Shown here one piece after another: positions 8,590 to 16,925 of a stretch of 64,000 nucleotides of DNA; positions within the stretch are counted from its first letter, which is position 1; every line of letters begins with the position of its first letter. A model generated the notes under the pieces. The model made no database searches, was not told where the DNA came from, and saw nothing but the letters and a program-made list of their open reading frames with translations. The position numbers were made by a program, and so were the translations under genes. This DNA comes from CAWALV01 sp963782965 (GTDB lineage Bacteria; Actinomycetota; Actinomycetes; Acidothermales; Acidothermaceae), in NCBI GenBank assembly GCA_963782965.1, contig CAWALV010000006.1:1364001-1428000 (forward strand), given 5' to 3'.

Positions 8590-10698
8590 TCAGTTGCCGG
8601 TAGTCGTGCCACGAACCGCGCCGGCCCGCGACAGCGCCGCGTGTGCGGCGGCAACCACCCGGTCGGCGGTCAAACCGAACTGCTCGTAGATCACTTGGTA
8701 CGCCGCGCTGGCACCGTAGTGCTCGATGCTCACGCATTCGCCGTGATCGCCGACGAACTCGTGCCATCCCATCGCAATGCCGGCCTCGATCGACACCCGC
8801 GCCGTCACGTTGGGCGGGAGTACCTGCTGCCGGTAGGCGTCGGGCTGCTCGAGGAACCACTCGCGGCACGGCATCGAGACGACGCGGGTCGGCGTGCCTT
8901 CGGCCTCGAGGGCTTCGCGCGCAGCCAGCGCGATCTGCACTTCGCTGCCGGTGCCGATGACGATCACGGACGGCGTGCCGCTGCTCGCCTCGGCCAGTAC
9001 GTAGGCGCCTTTCGCCACACCTTCGGCCGACGCGAGCGTCGTGCGGTCGAACACCGGCAGGTTCTGCCGCGACAAGCACAGACCCGCCGGCCGGTCGGTG
9101 TTTTGGATGATCACGCGCCACGCAGCCGCCGTCTCGTTGGCATCGGCAGGCCGGACGACGTCGAGCCCGGGGATCGCGCGCAGCGCGGCGAGATGTTCGA
9201 TCGGCTGGTGCGTGGGGCCGTCCTCGCCGAGCCCGATGGAGTCGTGCGTCCATACATAGGTGACGGGCAGCTTCATGAGTGCGGCGAGGCGCACCGACGG
9301 CCGCATGTAGTCGCTGAAGACCAGGAACGTGCCGCCGAAGACCCGGGTGGGGCCGTGCAGCGTGATGCCGTTCATGGTCGCGCCCATCGCATGCTCGCGA
9401 ATGCCGAAGTGCAACACCCGCCCGTACGGGTCTCCGCCGTGCGCCGGGGGCAGGAAGTCCCCGCCGTGCTCGATGTCGGTGTTGTTCGACTCCGCCAGAT
9501 CTGCAGAACCACCCCAGAGTTCGGGCAGCTTGGCGGCCAGTGCGTTGATGACCGCGCCGGAGGCCTTGCGGGTGGAGACGGCCTTGCCGGCCTCGAACAC
9601 GGGCAGCTCGGCGTCCCACCCGGCGGGCAGCCGGCGGGCCAGCATGCGGTCGAGTTCGGCGGCGCGCTGCGGATTGTCCGAACGCCAGGCGTCGAAGCGC
9701 TCGCGCCATTCCTTGTTGAGAAGGCGGCCGCGGTCGACGACCTCGCGGGCGTGCGCCAACACGTCGTCCGGCACGTAGAACTTCTTCTCCGGGTCGAACC
9801 CGAGCACCTTCTTGGTGGCGGCGACCTCGTCGGCGCCGAGCGCCGACCCGTGCGACTTGCCGGTGTTCTGGGCGTGCGGCGCCGGCCAAGCGATGATCGA
9901 GTGGACGACGACCAGGCTCGGACGGTCGGTCGTGTCGCGGGCGGCCACCAGCGCGCGGTACAGGGCCTGCACGTCGTTGACGTCGCCGACGTGCTGGACG
10001 TGCCACCCGTACGCCTCGTAGCGCTTGCCGACGTCTTCGCTGAGCGCGACCCGGGTGTCGCCTTCGATCGAAATGTGGTTGTCGTCGTAGAGCAGCACGA
10101 GATTGCCGAGCTGCTGGTGACCGGCAAGGCTCGCGGCCTCCGCCTGGATGCCTTCCTCGATGTCGCCGTCTGAGGCGAACGCCCAGATCGTGTGGTCGAA
10201 GACGCTGTCGCCGGCCGCGGCATCGGCGTCGAAGAGCCCGCGCTCTCGCCGAGCCGCCATGGCCATGCCGACGGCGTTGCCGACCCCTTGGCCCAGTGGC
10301 CCGGTGGTGGTCTCGACGCCGACCGTGTGGCCGTGCTCAGGGTGACCCGGGGTCAGCGATCCCCACTGCCGGTAGCGGCGCAGGTCGTCGACCGTGAGCC
10401 CGTATCCCGAAAGAAAGAGCTGGATGTACAGCGTCAGGCTGGAGTGCCCGCAGGAGAGCACGAACCGGTCGCGCCCCAGCCAGCTCGGATCGGTGGGATC
10501 GTGTCGCAAGAGTCGCTGGAACAGCAGGTAAGCAGCGGGCGCGAGGCTCATCGCGGTTCCGGGGTGGCCCGATCCGGCCTCTTCGACGGCATCCATCGCC
10601 AGCGCGCGGATCACGTCGACCGCCTTCTCGTCCTGTTCACTCCACTCGAGGGTCGACTGGGCGCCGGCGGCACTGCTACGGCTCTGGTGATCGGTCAC
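8590..10698 (-). CDS. tkt: Transketolase
   Basis: 702-residue thiamine-diphosphate enzyme transferring two-carbon units in the non-oxidative pentose-phosphate pathway. AGSGHPG near residue 42, the TPP-binding GDIEEG region with its downstream YDDN, and the C-terminal transketolase domain are present. GTG start 10698 is preceded by GAGGA on the minus strand. First gene of the six-gene minus-strand operon and divergent from ctaB, as in Streptomyces and Mycobacterium. Confidence 0.97.
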   Translation of the reverse strand: MTDHQSRSSAAGAQSTLEWSEQDEKAVDVIRALAMDAVEEAGSGHPGTAMSLAPAAYLLFQRLLRHDPTDPSWLGRDRFVLSCGHSSLTLYIQLFLSGYGLTVDDLRRYRQWGSLTPGHPEHGHTVGVETTTGPLGQGVGNAVGMAMAARRERGLFDADAAAGDSVFDHTIWAFASDGDIEEGIQAEAASLAGHQQLGNLVLLYDDNHISIEGDTRVALSEDVGKRYEAYGWHVQHVGDVNDVQALYRALVAARDTTDRPSLVVVHSIIAWPAPHAQNTGKSHGSALGADEVAATKKVLGFDPEKKFYVPDDVLAHAREVVDRGRLLNKEWRERFDAWRSDNPQRAAELDRMLARRLPAGWDAELPVFEAGKAVSTRKASGAVINALAAKLPELWGGSADLAESNNTDIEHGGDFLPPAHGGDPYGRVLHFGIREHAMGATMNGITLHGPTRVFGGTFLVFSDYMRPSVRLAALMKLPVTYVWTHDSIGLGEDGPTHQPIEHLAALRAIPGLDVVRPADANETAAAWRVIIQNTDRPAGLCLSRQNLPVFDRTTLASAEGVAKGAYVLAEASSGTPSVIVIGTGSEVQIALAAREALEAEGTPTRVVSMPCREWFLEQPDAYRQQVLPPNVTARVSIEAGIAMGWHEFVGDHGECVSIEHYGASAAYQVIYEQFGLTADRVVAAAHAALSRAGAVRGTTTGN

Positions 10699-10968
10699 GG
10701 ATTCCTCATTCGGGACGCCGATGGGTGCGGATGGTGCCGGCCGGCAGCGGGCGAACGGCAGCCGGAACAGCTCGAGCGATCTTTGCGCCAGCCTACCGAC
10801 GAGACCGCCCGAGATGGTGGGCCCCTACCGATGCGAGAGCCCGCCGACGTTCAGTGTTCCCGTCCGGGGCGAGGCGTCCCGTACGGCGGTGGGTAAGATG
10901 CGGCGGAGACCAGAAACCGCCTGCGAAAGACACCTGGTGACCATTCCCTCGCTCGTCATGGCCAGCAT
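10699..10968. promoter_or_regulatory. Divergent intergenic region between tkt and ctaB
   Basis: 270 nt that must hold promoters for the pentose-phosphate operon (minus) and for ctaB (plus). TAAGAT at 10894-10899 on the plus strand and TAGGCT at 10795-10790 on the minus strand fit the TANNNT -10 pattern, but neither has a convincing -35. I see no coding sequence here apart from a short ORF ending in ATGTGA that overlaps the ctaB start. Confidence 0.4.
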
Positions 10969-11937
10969 GTGACTGCCACCGTCGACCAACCACCGGTCGC
11001 CTCGGCGGCTGCCGACGACATGCCGGTCAGGGCAGTCGCGACTGTGGCGACCGGTCGCCACAGGCTGGGCGAGGTCGTGCGCGCATACGTCGCGCTGACC
11101 AAGCCGCGCATCATCGAGCTCCTGCTCGTCACGACAGTTCCGGCGATGATCCTCGCCCAGCGCGGGCTCCCGCCGGTGTGGCTCATCCTCGCGACCCTCG
11201 TCGCCGGCACGTTCGCGGCGGGCAGCGCAAACACGATCAACTGCTACATCGACCGAGACATCGACCAGCTCATGCGGCGCACTGCGCGACGTCCGCTCGC
11301 CCGCTCGGTGGTGCGTCCCGTCCAGGCGCTTCGGTTCGGCATCGCCCTGGGCCTTGCTGCCACGGCACTCATGGGTCTGGCCGTCAACTGGCAGTCGGCG
11401 CTGTTGTGCGACGCCGCGATCCTCTTCTACGTCTTCGTCTACACCCTCGGCCTCAAGCGGCGCACGCCGGCCAACATCGTGATCGGGGGCGCGGCCGGGT
11501 GCTTCCCGGTGCTGATCGGCTGGTCAGCGGTGACCGGGGGAGTCGGCTGGCCCGCCGTCGTCCTGTTCGCGATCGTCTTCGCCTGGACGCCGCCGCACTT
11601 TTGGGCATTGGCGTTGAAGTTCCGCGACGACTACGCCGCTGCCGGGGTGCCGATGCTGCCCGTCGTCGCCGACGTCACCACGGTGGCCCGCAAGATCGTC
11701 GCTTACTCGTACCTGATGGTTGCCGTGTCGTTCGTTCTCGTGCCGGTGGGGCACGCCGGGCTCGGCTACCTCGCCGTCGCCGTGGCCGTCGGAGTGTGGT
11801 TCCTCGCCGAAGCGCACCGGCTCTCGGCGCGCGCCCGTCGCGGGGTCGATCCTCACCCGATGCGCCTGTTCCACATGTCGATCACGTACCTGACGGTGCT
11901 GTTCGCTGCGGTGGCGATCGGCCAGTTCGTCCGCTGA
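10969..11937 (+). CDS. ctaB: Protoheme IX farnesyltransferase (haem O synthase)
   Basis: 322-residue polytopic membrane prenyltransferase of the UbiA family that farnesylates haem B to haem O for cytochrome oxidase. The aspartate-rich motif (NCYIDRDIDQLMRRTARRPL) and second motif (WTPPHFWALAL) are present, with about eight to nine membrane helices. The GTG at 10969 overlaps a short ORF stop (ATGTGA) and lacks a strong Shine-Dalgarno, so the start is less sure than the gene; an internal Met about 17 codons in is an alternative. It acts upstream of CtaA, encoded 5 kb away. Confidence 0.95.
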   Translation: MTATVDQPPVASAAADDMPVRAVATVATGRHRLGEVVRAYVALTKPRIIELLLVTTVPAMILAQRGLPPVWLILATLVAGTFAAGSANTINCYIDRDIDQLMRRTARRPLARSVVRPVQALRFGIALGLAATALMGLAVNWQSALLCDAAILFYVFVYTLGLKRRTPANIVIGGAAGCFPVLIGWSAVTGGVGWPAVVLFAIVFAWTPPHFWALALKFRDDYAAAGVPMLPVVADVTTVARKIVAYSYLMVAVSFVLVPVGHAGLGYLAVAVAVGVWFLAEAHRLSARARRGVDPHPMRLFHMSITYLTVLFAAVAIGQFVR

Positions 11938-11943
11938 GGCGCC

Positions 11944-13146
11944 TCAGCCGGCCCGCTTCGCCCAACACTCGAGCGGGTCGTTCAGCAGCCGTTCGAAGGC
12001 CAGCTCGGCCGCACCGAGCAAGGTCGAATCCCCGCCTAGACCTGGTTGCGCCAGCCGTACCAGCCGCTGGCTCGTGAGCTTGGTCAGCGCGTCGAGCTCG
12101 GCCTGGATAGTGTCGCCCGCCACCTGGAGGAGTGCAGCCAGCGTGCCGCCGAGAATGACCGCTTCGGGGTCGAAGATGTTGACCAGGCTCGCCACCCCGC
12201 GGGCCAGCCACGTGCCGACCGAGTGCAACCCGTCGAGGGCTCGTTTGTCGCCCTCGCTCGCGGCGGCGAGTACCTCTTGCAGGCCGCTTCGCCCGGTGTG
12301 CGGATCCCGCCCGCACGCGAGCAGCACGGCCTCTTCGCCGACCTCGGTCTCGAAGCAGCCGCGGCTGCCGCACCGGCAGCGCCGCCCGGTGGGGTTGATC
12401 ACCATGTGGCCGACCTCGGCTGCATAGCCGTGGGCGCCGAACACGATCTGGCCGCCGACGATGATGCCGCCACCGACTCCGACCTCGCCGCTCAGATAGA
12501 GGATGTCGCCGAGGTCTTGGGCGCAGCCCCGGGTGTGTTCTGCGAGAGCCCCGAGGTCGCCGTCGTTGCCGAGGTTGATCGTCGGCACGGTGCCCAACTG
12601 CTGCGCCAGCATCTCCCCGAACGGAACTGCGCGCCAGCCGAGGTTCGGAGCCAACTCGACCCAGCCGTCGGCCGCCCGCACCAGCCCGGGAACGGCGATA
12701 CCGACGCCGGCGAGCCACCCGGACGCCGGCAACCCGGGCTGCAGCGCGCGAAGGCCCGCACACAGTTCCCGCGCGACGATCTCGGGAGCGGGGTTGGGGT
12801 TTCCCCCGTGCTCCTCGCGCGCGAGGATGACGCCGCCCAGCCCGACGGCCGCCACGGTGACGACGTCGACCTCGACCCGACCCGCCAGCACGTAGGCGGT
12901 GTCCGGTCGAGGGACGACGAGGTGCGAGGGCCGCCCCGCCCGCCGAGCGCTCTCGGGGATGGTCTCGGTGACCATCCCGGCGTCGATCAGCTCACCGACG
13001 AGTGCCTTGATCGTGCTCCGGTTGAGCCCCATCGAGGCGGTGATCTGTGCTCTGGACTGCGCCCCGCGGACGTGGACTCTCCGAAGAACCGTGCTGAGGT
13101 TGCGGCGCCGGATCTCCTCCTGCGTCGCCCCAGCGTAGGAGGCCAT
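11944..13146 (-). CDS. ROK-family transcriptional regulator of the adjacent sugar transporter
   Basis: 400-residue regulator. An N-terminal helix-turn-helix (about residues 25-70, SRAQITASMGLNRSTIKALV) is fused to a ROK sugar-kinase-like domain with the zinc motif CRCGSRGCFE and the upstream GHMVINPTG. It resembles the NagC/XylR group and Streptomyces Rok7B7, which sits next to xylFGH. ATG 13146 lies 18 nt after the permease stop, so it is the fourth gene of the transporter operon, giving feedback control. The likely effector is the transported sugar or its phosphate (inference). It ends 6 nt from convergent ctaB. Confidence 0.9.
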   Translation of the reverse strand: MASYAGATQEEIRRRNLSTVLRRVHVRGAQSRAQITASMGLNRSTIKALVGELIDAGMVTETIPESARRAGRPSHLVVPRPDTAYVLAGRVEVDVVTVAAVGLGGVILAREEHGGNPNPAPEIVARELCAGLRALQPGLPASGWLAGVGIAVPGLVRAADGWVELAPNLGWRAVPFGEMLAQQLGTVPTINLGNDGDLGALAEHTRGCAQDLGDILYLSGEVGVGGGIIVGGQIVFGAHGYAAEVGHMVINPTGRRCRCGSRGCFETEVGEEAVLLACGRDPHTGRSGLQEVLAAASEGDKRALDGLHSVGTWLARGVASLVNIFDPEAVILGGTLAALLQVAGDTIQAELDALTKLTSQRLVRLAQPGLGGDSTLLGAAELAFERLLNDPLECWAKRAG

Positions 13147-13164
13147 TGCTCTAGGGCATTCGGC

Positions 13165-14622
13165 TTATGTGGCGTTGCGTTTACGCGACGCGGCGTCGAC
13201 CGACGCGGCCAGGATGAGGAAGCCACCGGTGATGACGTAAACGTAAGCTGCGTTGAGGTTCGGATGGAGCCCGAGGCCGTTCGGGATGAGCTGAATGACG
13301 AGGCCACCCAAGATTGCGTCGCGCACCCGCCCCCGGCCACCGAACAGCGATGTGCCGCCGATGACCGCCGCGCCGACCGCGTACAGCAGCGTGTTTCCGC
13401 CACCGGCGGCAGAGTTCACGCCGCCGGAGTAGGAGGCGAGCAGGACGCCGCCGAACGCCGCGAGGCTCGAGCAGATCGCGAATGCGGAGATCCGGATGCG
13501 GGGGACGTTGATACCGGCGCGGCGGGCGGCCTCGGCGTTACCTCCGACCGCGTACAGGTACCGGCCGAATGCCGTCTTCGTGAGGAGCAGGCTGAAGATG
13601 ACGAGCAGGCCCAAGATGACCGGGATCACGCGGGGCATGCCCCGAAAGACCGCCTTACCGGGCTGCCTGTCCTGGTTCAGGAAGTAGACGCTCGCAGCAC
13701 CGACGACAGTCAGGATGGCGATACGCAGGACGACGAGCGCCATCGGTTCCGACGAGAGGCCTTGGGCGCTGCGCCGGATCGAGCGAAAAAGGGTCACGAA
13801 CGCGTACAAGCCCACGAAGACACCGAAGACGACCCAGCCCCAGACGGGTGCCAGGTTCTTGCCCTCGAAGCCGGCGATAAGGCTGAAGCGTCGCGTCGGG
13901 ATGCCGTCTGAGCTGCCCTGGAACAGCAACACGACGCCCTGCCAGCCGAGGAACAGGGCCAGCGTCACGACGAACGAGGGGATGCCGACCCGGGCCACCA
14001 TCGTTCCGGTCAGGACACCGATCACCGTTCCGGTGGTGATGCACAGGAGCAACGCGAGCACCTGGTTGCCCGCGCTGCTCGTCACGAGCAACGCGGTGCC
14101 CAACGACGCGGCGGCCGCTGCGAACCACATCCGCTGCCAGATGGTGACCGCCACACCGATCACCATCATGGTGACGTAGGCGCCGTAGATGCCGCCGTGC
14201 ACCACTTTGTCGATGTTGCCGTTGTGGTTGAGCGCCACGGCCATCGCGGCCGAGCAGGCGCCTGCGGCGGTGCCCGCCGAGAGGTCGATCTCACCCACGA
14301 GCAGGACGAACACCAAGCCCATCGCGATGACGATGGTCGGACCGGCCTGGCCTGGGACGTTCGCGAGGTTGCCGACGGTGAAGAAGCGATGGGTGGTGAA
14401 GCCGAACGCGATGAAGAGCACGACGAGACCGAGCAGTGCAGGCAGCGCACCAGGGTCTCCGCCGCGGACCTTGGTGATGTACCTCCTCGCGGACTCGCGC
14501 AGGGTGTCCGCGCCCGTGTCGGCGGCGAACCCGGTCGTCCCGTACGAAGGCGTGTCTGCTGCGGCGTTCGGGGTCTCGGAAACGTCTGGTGCCTTAGGAG
14601 GCACGCTTCCCTGGGTGGTCAT
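13165..14622 (-). CDS. Sugar ABC transporter permease, XylH type
   Basis: About 485-residue permease with 10-12 predicted membrane helices, larger than the RbsC-type permeases and typical of XylH. Conserved segments include GEIDLSAGT, GVLTGTMVARVGIPSFVVTLAL and YAVGGNAEAARRAGINV. The start at ATG 14622 (MTTQGS...) is preferred over an upstream in-frame codon because that would run 70 nt into the ATPase gene; it lies 14 nt after the ATPase stop. Works with the ATPase and binding protein encoded just upstream. Confidence 0.92.
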   Translation of the reverse strand: MTTQGSVPPKAPDVSETPNAAADTPSYGTTGFAADTGADTLRESARRYITKVRGGDPGALPALLGLVVLFIAFGFTTHRFFTVGNLANVPGQAGPTIVIAMGLVFVLLVGEIDLSAGTAAGACSAAMAVALNHNGNIDKVVHGGIYGAYVTMMVIGVAVTIWQRMWFAAAAASLGTALLVTSSAGNQVLALLLCITTGTVIGVLTGTMVARVGIPSFVVTLALFLGWQGVVLLFQGSSDGIPTRRFSLIAGFEGKNLAPVWGWVVFGVFVGLYAFVTLFRSIRRSAQGLSSEPMALVVLRIAILTVVGAASVYFLNQDRQPGKAVFRGMPRVIPVILGLLVIFSLLLTKTAFGRYLYAVGGNAEAARRAGINVPRIRISAFAICSSLAAFGGVLLASYSGGVNSAAGGGNTLLYAVGAAVIGGTSLFGGRGRVRDAILGGLVIQLIPNGLGLHPNLNAAYVYVITGGFLILAASVDAASRKRNAT

Positions 14623-14635
14623 GTGCGCGGGCCCT

Positions 14636-15421
14636 TCAGTCGTTCTCGGACGAGGCTGCGGGCTGGAGCCCGATGTCGCCGCTGCGGCCGGCCGTGATGA
14701 GCTCAACGACCTGCGCGTGGCTCACCTCGGCTGCGGGCACCTCGGCGGCGAGCCGCCCGAGGTACAGCGCCGTGATCCGGTCGGCGACCTTCATGACGTC
14801 ATTCATGTTGTGCGAGATGAGCACGACCCCGATGCCGCTGTCGGCCAGCCGCCGCACAAGGTCGAGCACTTGCTTGGTCTGTGCGACGCCGAGTGCGGCT
14901 GTGGGCTCGTCGAGCACGACAACCCGGTTGTTCCAGAGCACCGCCTTCGCAATCGCGACCGTCTGGCGCTGCCCGCCGGAAAGGCTGGAGACGACCTGGC
15001 GCACCGAGCTGACGGTGCGCACCGACAGGCTCGCGAGCGTCTCGCGAGAGCGCCGCTCCATCCGCGGTTCGTCGAGGTCGTTCAGCGGCTTGCGCCGCAG
15101 TTCCCGGCCCAAGAACATGTTCTGCACGATGTCGAGGTTGTCGCACAGGGCGAGGTCCTGATACACGATCGCGATGCCGTGCGCCGCCGCCTCGCGTGGG
15201 CTGTGGATCGTGACGGGCTTGCCGTCGAACGTCATCTCGCCCCGGTCGAACGGGTGGATGCCGCCGATGCACTTGATGAGGGTGGTCTTGCCGGCGCCGT
15301 TGTCGCCGACGAGGGCCATCACTTCGCCCGGGTAAACATTGAAGTCGACGCCGTGCAGAACCTGGACGGCACCGAAGTGCTTGTCGATTCCCCGCAGCGA
15401 CAGGATCGGGGATGCGGACAC
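14636..15421 (-). CDS. Sugar ABC transporter ATP-binding protein, single-domain XylG type
   Basis: 261-residue ATPase with Walker A GDNGAGKTT, signature SGGQR and Walker B VVVLDEP followed by H-loop ISHN. Unlike E. coli XylG it contains one ABC domain, as in the xylFGH cluster of Streptomyces, so this is not a truncation. GTG start 15421 is preceded by AAGGAG. Separated from the binding-protein gene by 126 nt that contain a strong stem-loop. Confidence 0.93.
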   Translation of the reverse strand: MSASPILSLRGIDKHFGAVQVLHGVDFNVYPGEVMALVGDNGAGKTTLIKCIGGIHPFDRGEMTFDGKPVTIHSPREAAAHGIAIVYQDLALCDNLDIVQNMFLGRELRRKPLNDLDEPRMERRSRETLASLSVRTVSSVRQVVSSLSGGQRQTVAIAKAVLWNNRVVVLDEPTAALGVAQTKQVLDLVRRLADSGIGVVLISHNMNDVMKVADRITALYLGRLAAEVPAAEVSHAQVVELITAGRSGDIGLQPAASSEND

Positions 15422-15493
15422 GACTCGTCTCCTTGAGCTGGGGTTGAACGCCGGAGCGGCGAGGGCGGCTCCGAGTATCAGTGGACACCATAA

Positions 15494-15531
15494 TCCGGTG
15501 CCGGGCGACGATTGACGCGCCCGGCACCGGA
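15494..15531 (-). other. Stem-loop between the sugar-binding-protein gene and its ATPase gene
   Basis: Perfect 14-bp inverted repeat (TCCGGTGCCGGGCG / CGCCCGGCACCGGA) with a 10-nt loop, 16 nt downstream of the binding-protein stop. No U-tract follows on the minus strand, so it is more likely a 3'-end stabiliser or partial attenuator that keeps binding-protein mRNA more abundant than ATPase/permease mRNA, as known for other binding-protein operons. Confidence 0.8.
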
Positions 15532-15547
15532 CTATGAATTCAGGTGC

Positions 15548-16723
15548 TTAGCTCACGCCGTACTTCGTGCAGAGAGCCGCGATGGCGCCCTTGCAGATGT
15601 CGGCAGCCGACTGCTGACCAGCCTTGACGACGTCCTGGACGTTCTTCTGGGTGATCCAGACGGGCGTCTCGAGAACCGACGGAACGTCCTTACCGGTTGT
15701 GCCGTCCTTGGTGGTGCCAGTGGCCAGCGAACTCGGGTCGGTGCCCTTGATCAGCGCGATCGCGAGGTCGGACGCACCCTTGGCCTCGAGCGAGGTGTCC
15801 TTGAAGACGGTCCCGCACTGGTCGCCGGAGAGGATCGACTGCAGACCCTGGACGCTGGCGTCCTGGCCGGTGACCGGAGCGTGGATGCCGTGTGCCTTCT
15901 CGACCGTGATGACCTGCTGGCCCATGCTGTCGTTGGCGCCGATGACGCCGTCGACCTTGCCACCACCCGCGGTGAGCATGTTCTCGAAGATCGGGCCGGC
16001 CTCACCGTTGGAGCCCCAGTTCGGCACAGCCTGCTCGCCGAGCTTCTTGGCCTTGCCGGAGGAGTACAGCGGGTCGAGCACCGAGTCGTAGCCCTGTGCG
16101 AACAGCGTCGCGTTGTTGTCGGTGGGAGCGCCCTTGAGCTCGGCGATCTTCCACGGCTGCGGGACGTTCGCCGCAGTCAGGCAGTCGACCAGGCCCTGGC
16201 CCTGCAACTGGCCGACCTTGACGTTGTCGAAGGAGACGTAGTAGTTGTCGGCGCCACCGAGGACGAGACGGTCGTAGTCGATCGTCTTGATGCCGGCCTG
16301 GGCAGCGAGCTGCTCAGCCTGCGCACCCGACGTGCTGTCGATCGCCGTGACGATGATGACCTTGACGCCCTGTTGGATCATGCTCTGCGCGATCTGCACG
16401 AACTTGTTCGTGTCGCCGCCTGCGTTCTGGATGTCAACCTTGATACCGGCTGCGTCGAAGGCCTTCTGCAGGTTCGGCCGGTCCTGCGACTCCCAACGCG
16501 GTGAACTCTGCGTGTCGGGCAGGATCACGCCGACCGTGCCGGTCGCTGCGGGCGCGGAGGACGAGCTTGAGCTGCTCGCCGGCGCAGAGCTGCTGGTTGC
16601 CGGGGTAGAGGCCGGCGGCGTGCTCGACGTGGTCGTGTTGGACTTCTTGCTGCTGCTACACCCGGCGATGCCGAGCCCGGCGACTGCCGCTACAGCGGCA
16701 AGCCGGATCGCAGTCTTATTCAT
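15548..16723 (-). CDS. Sugar-binding lipoprotein of the ABC transporter, XylF type
   Basis: 391-residue periplasmic-binding-type protein anchored by lipid. The signal peptide ends in lipobox AGLGIAGC (Cys about residue 22), then a Ser/Thr/Ala/Pro linker of about 40 residues, then a type I sugar-binding fold (VGVILPDTQSSPRWESQDRP; later VDGVIGANDSMGQQV). Xylose or a related monosaccharide is likely by family and by the neighbouring ROK gene, not proven. Start ATG 16723 is chosen because AAAGGGGAC lies upstream and the lipoprotein signal begins immediately; a longer frame reading to 16801 crosses the operator palindrome. First gene of a four-gene operon. Confidence 0.93.
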   Translation of the reverse strand: MNKTAIRLAAVAAVAGLGIAGCSSSKKSNTTTSSTPPASTPATSSSAPASSSSSSSAPAATGTVGVILPDTQSSPRWESQDRPNLQKAFDAAGIKVDIQNAGGDTNKFVQIAQSMIQQGVKVIIVTAIDSTSGAQAEQLAAQAGIKTIDYDRLVLGGADNYYVSFDNVKVGQLQGQGLVDCLTAANVPQPWKIAELKGAPTDNNATLFAQGYDSVLDPLYSSGKAKKLGEQAVPNWGSNGEAGPIFENMLTAGGGKVDGVIGANDSMGQQVITVEKAHGIHAPVTGQDASVQGLQSILSGDQCGTVFKDTSLEAKGASDLAIALIKGTDPSSLATGTTKDGTTGKDVPSVLETPVWITQKNVQDVVKAGQQSAADICKGAIAALCTKYGVS

Positions 16724-16783
16724 GCATTGTCCCCTTTGACATCTTCTGGGCGCGGGGCGGCTTGCCCTGCAGGACGGCCCAGT

Positions 16784-16800
16784 TGTTGTGCCGCACAACA
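16784..16800. promoter_or_regulatory. Candidate operator upstream of the sugar transporter operon
   Basis: Perfect inverted repeat TGTTGTG-CCG-CACAACA, 61 bp upstream of the binding-protein start codon, in the only sizeable gap preceding the operon. Position and symmetry fit an operator for a dimeric regulator such as the ROK protein of the operon. I did not see a second copy elsewhere in the window. Confidence 0.55.
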
Positions 16801-16925
16801 TATGGGTGCGGCAGCCGCTTGGTAAGGGACTCAGAAGCTGCTGACTCGCTTCGGAACCGTTCTGTTACCGAGTCGTAACCGAGCCCCCGGTCCGGAAGGA
16901 GGGGTCACCCGGGTCGCCGGGTATA

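Noticed and set aside
7963..10173. Very long open frame on the plus strand opposite tal and tkt
   Set aside because: High-GC shadow frame: rich in Arg/Gly/Val/Asp, no family motifs, fully antisense to two well-supported enzymes.
12046..13911. 621-codon plus-strand frame opposite the ROK and permease genes
   Set aside because: Antisense shadow with no recognisable domain; the minus-strand genes have clear motifs.
14636..15421. Truncated XylG (half of the E. coli length)
   Set aside because: Single-domain ATPases are normal for this actinobacterial transporter type; all motifs are intact.
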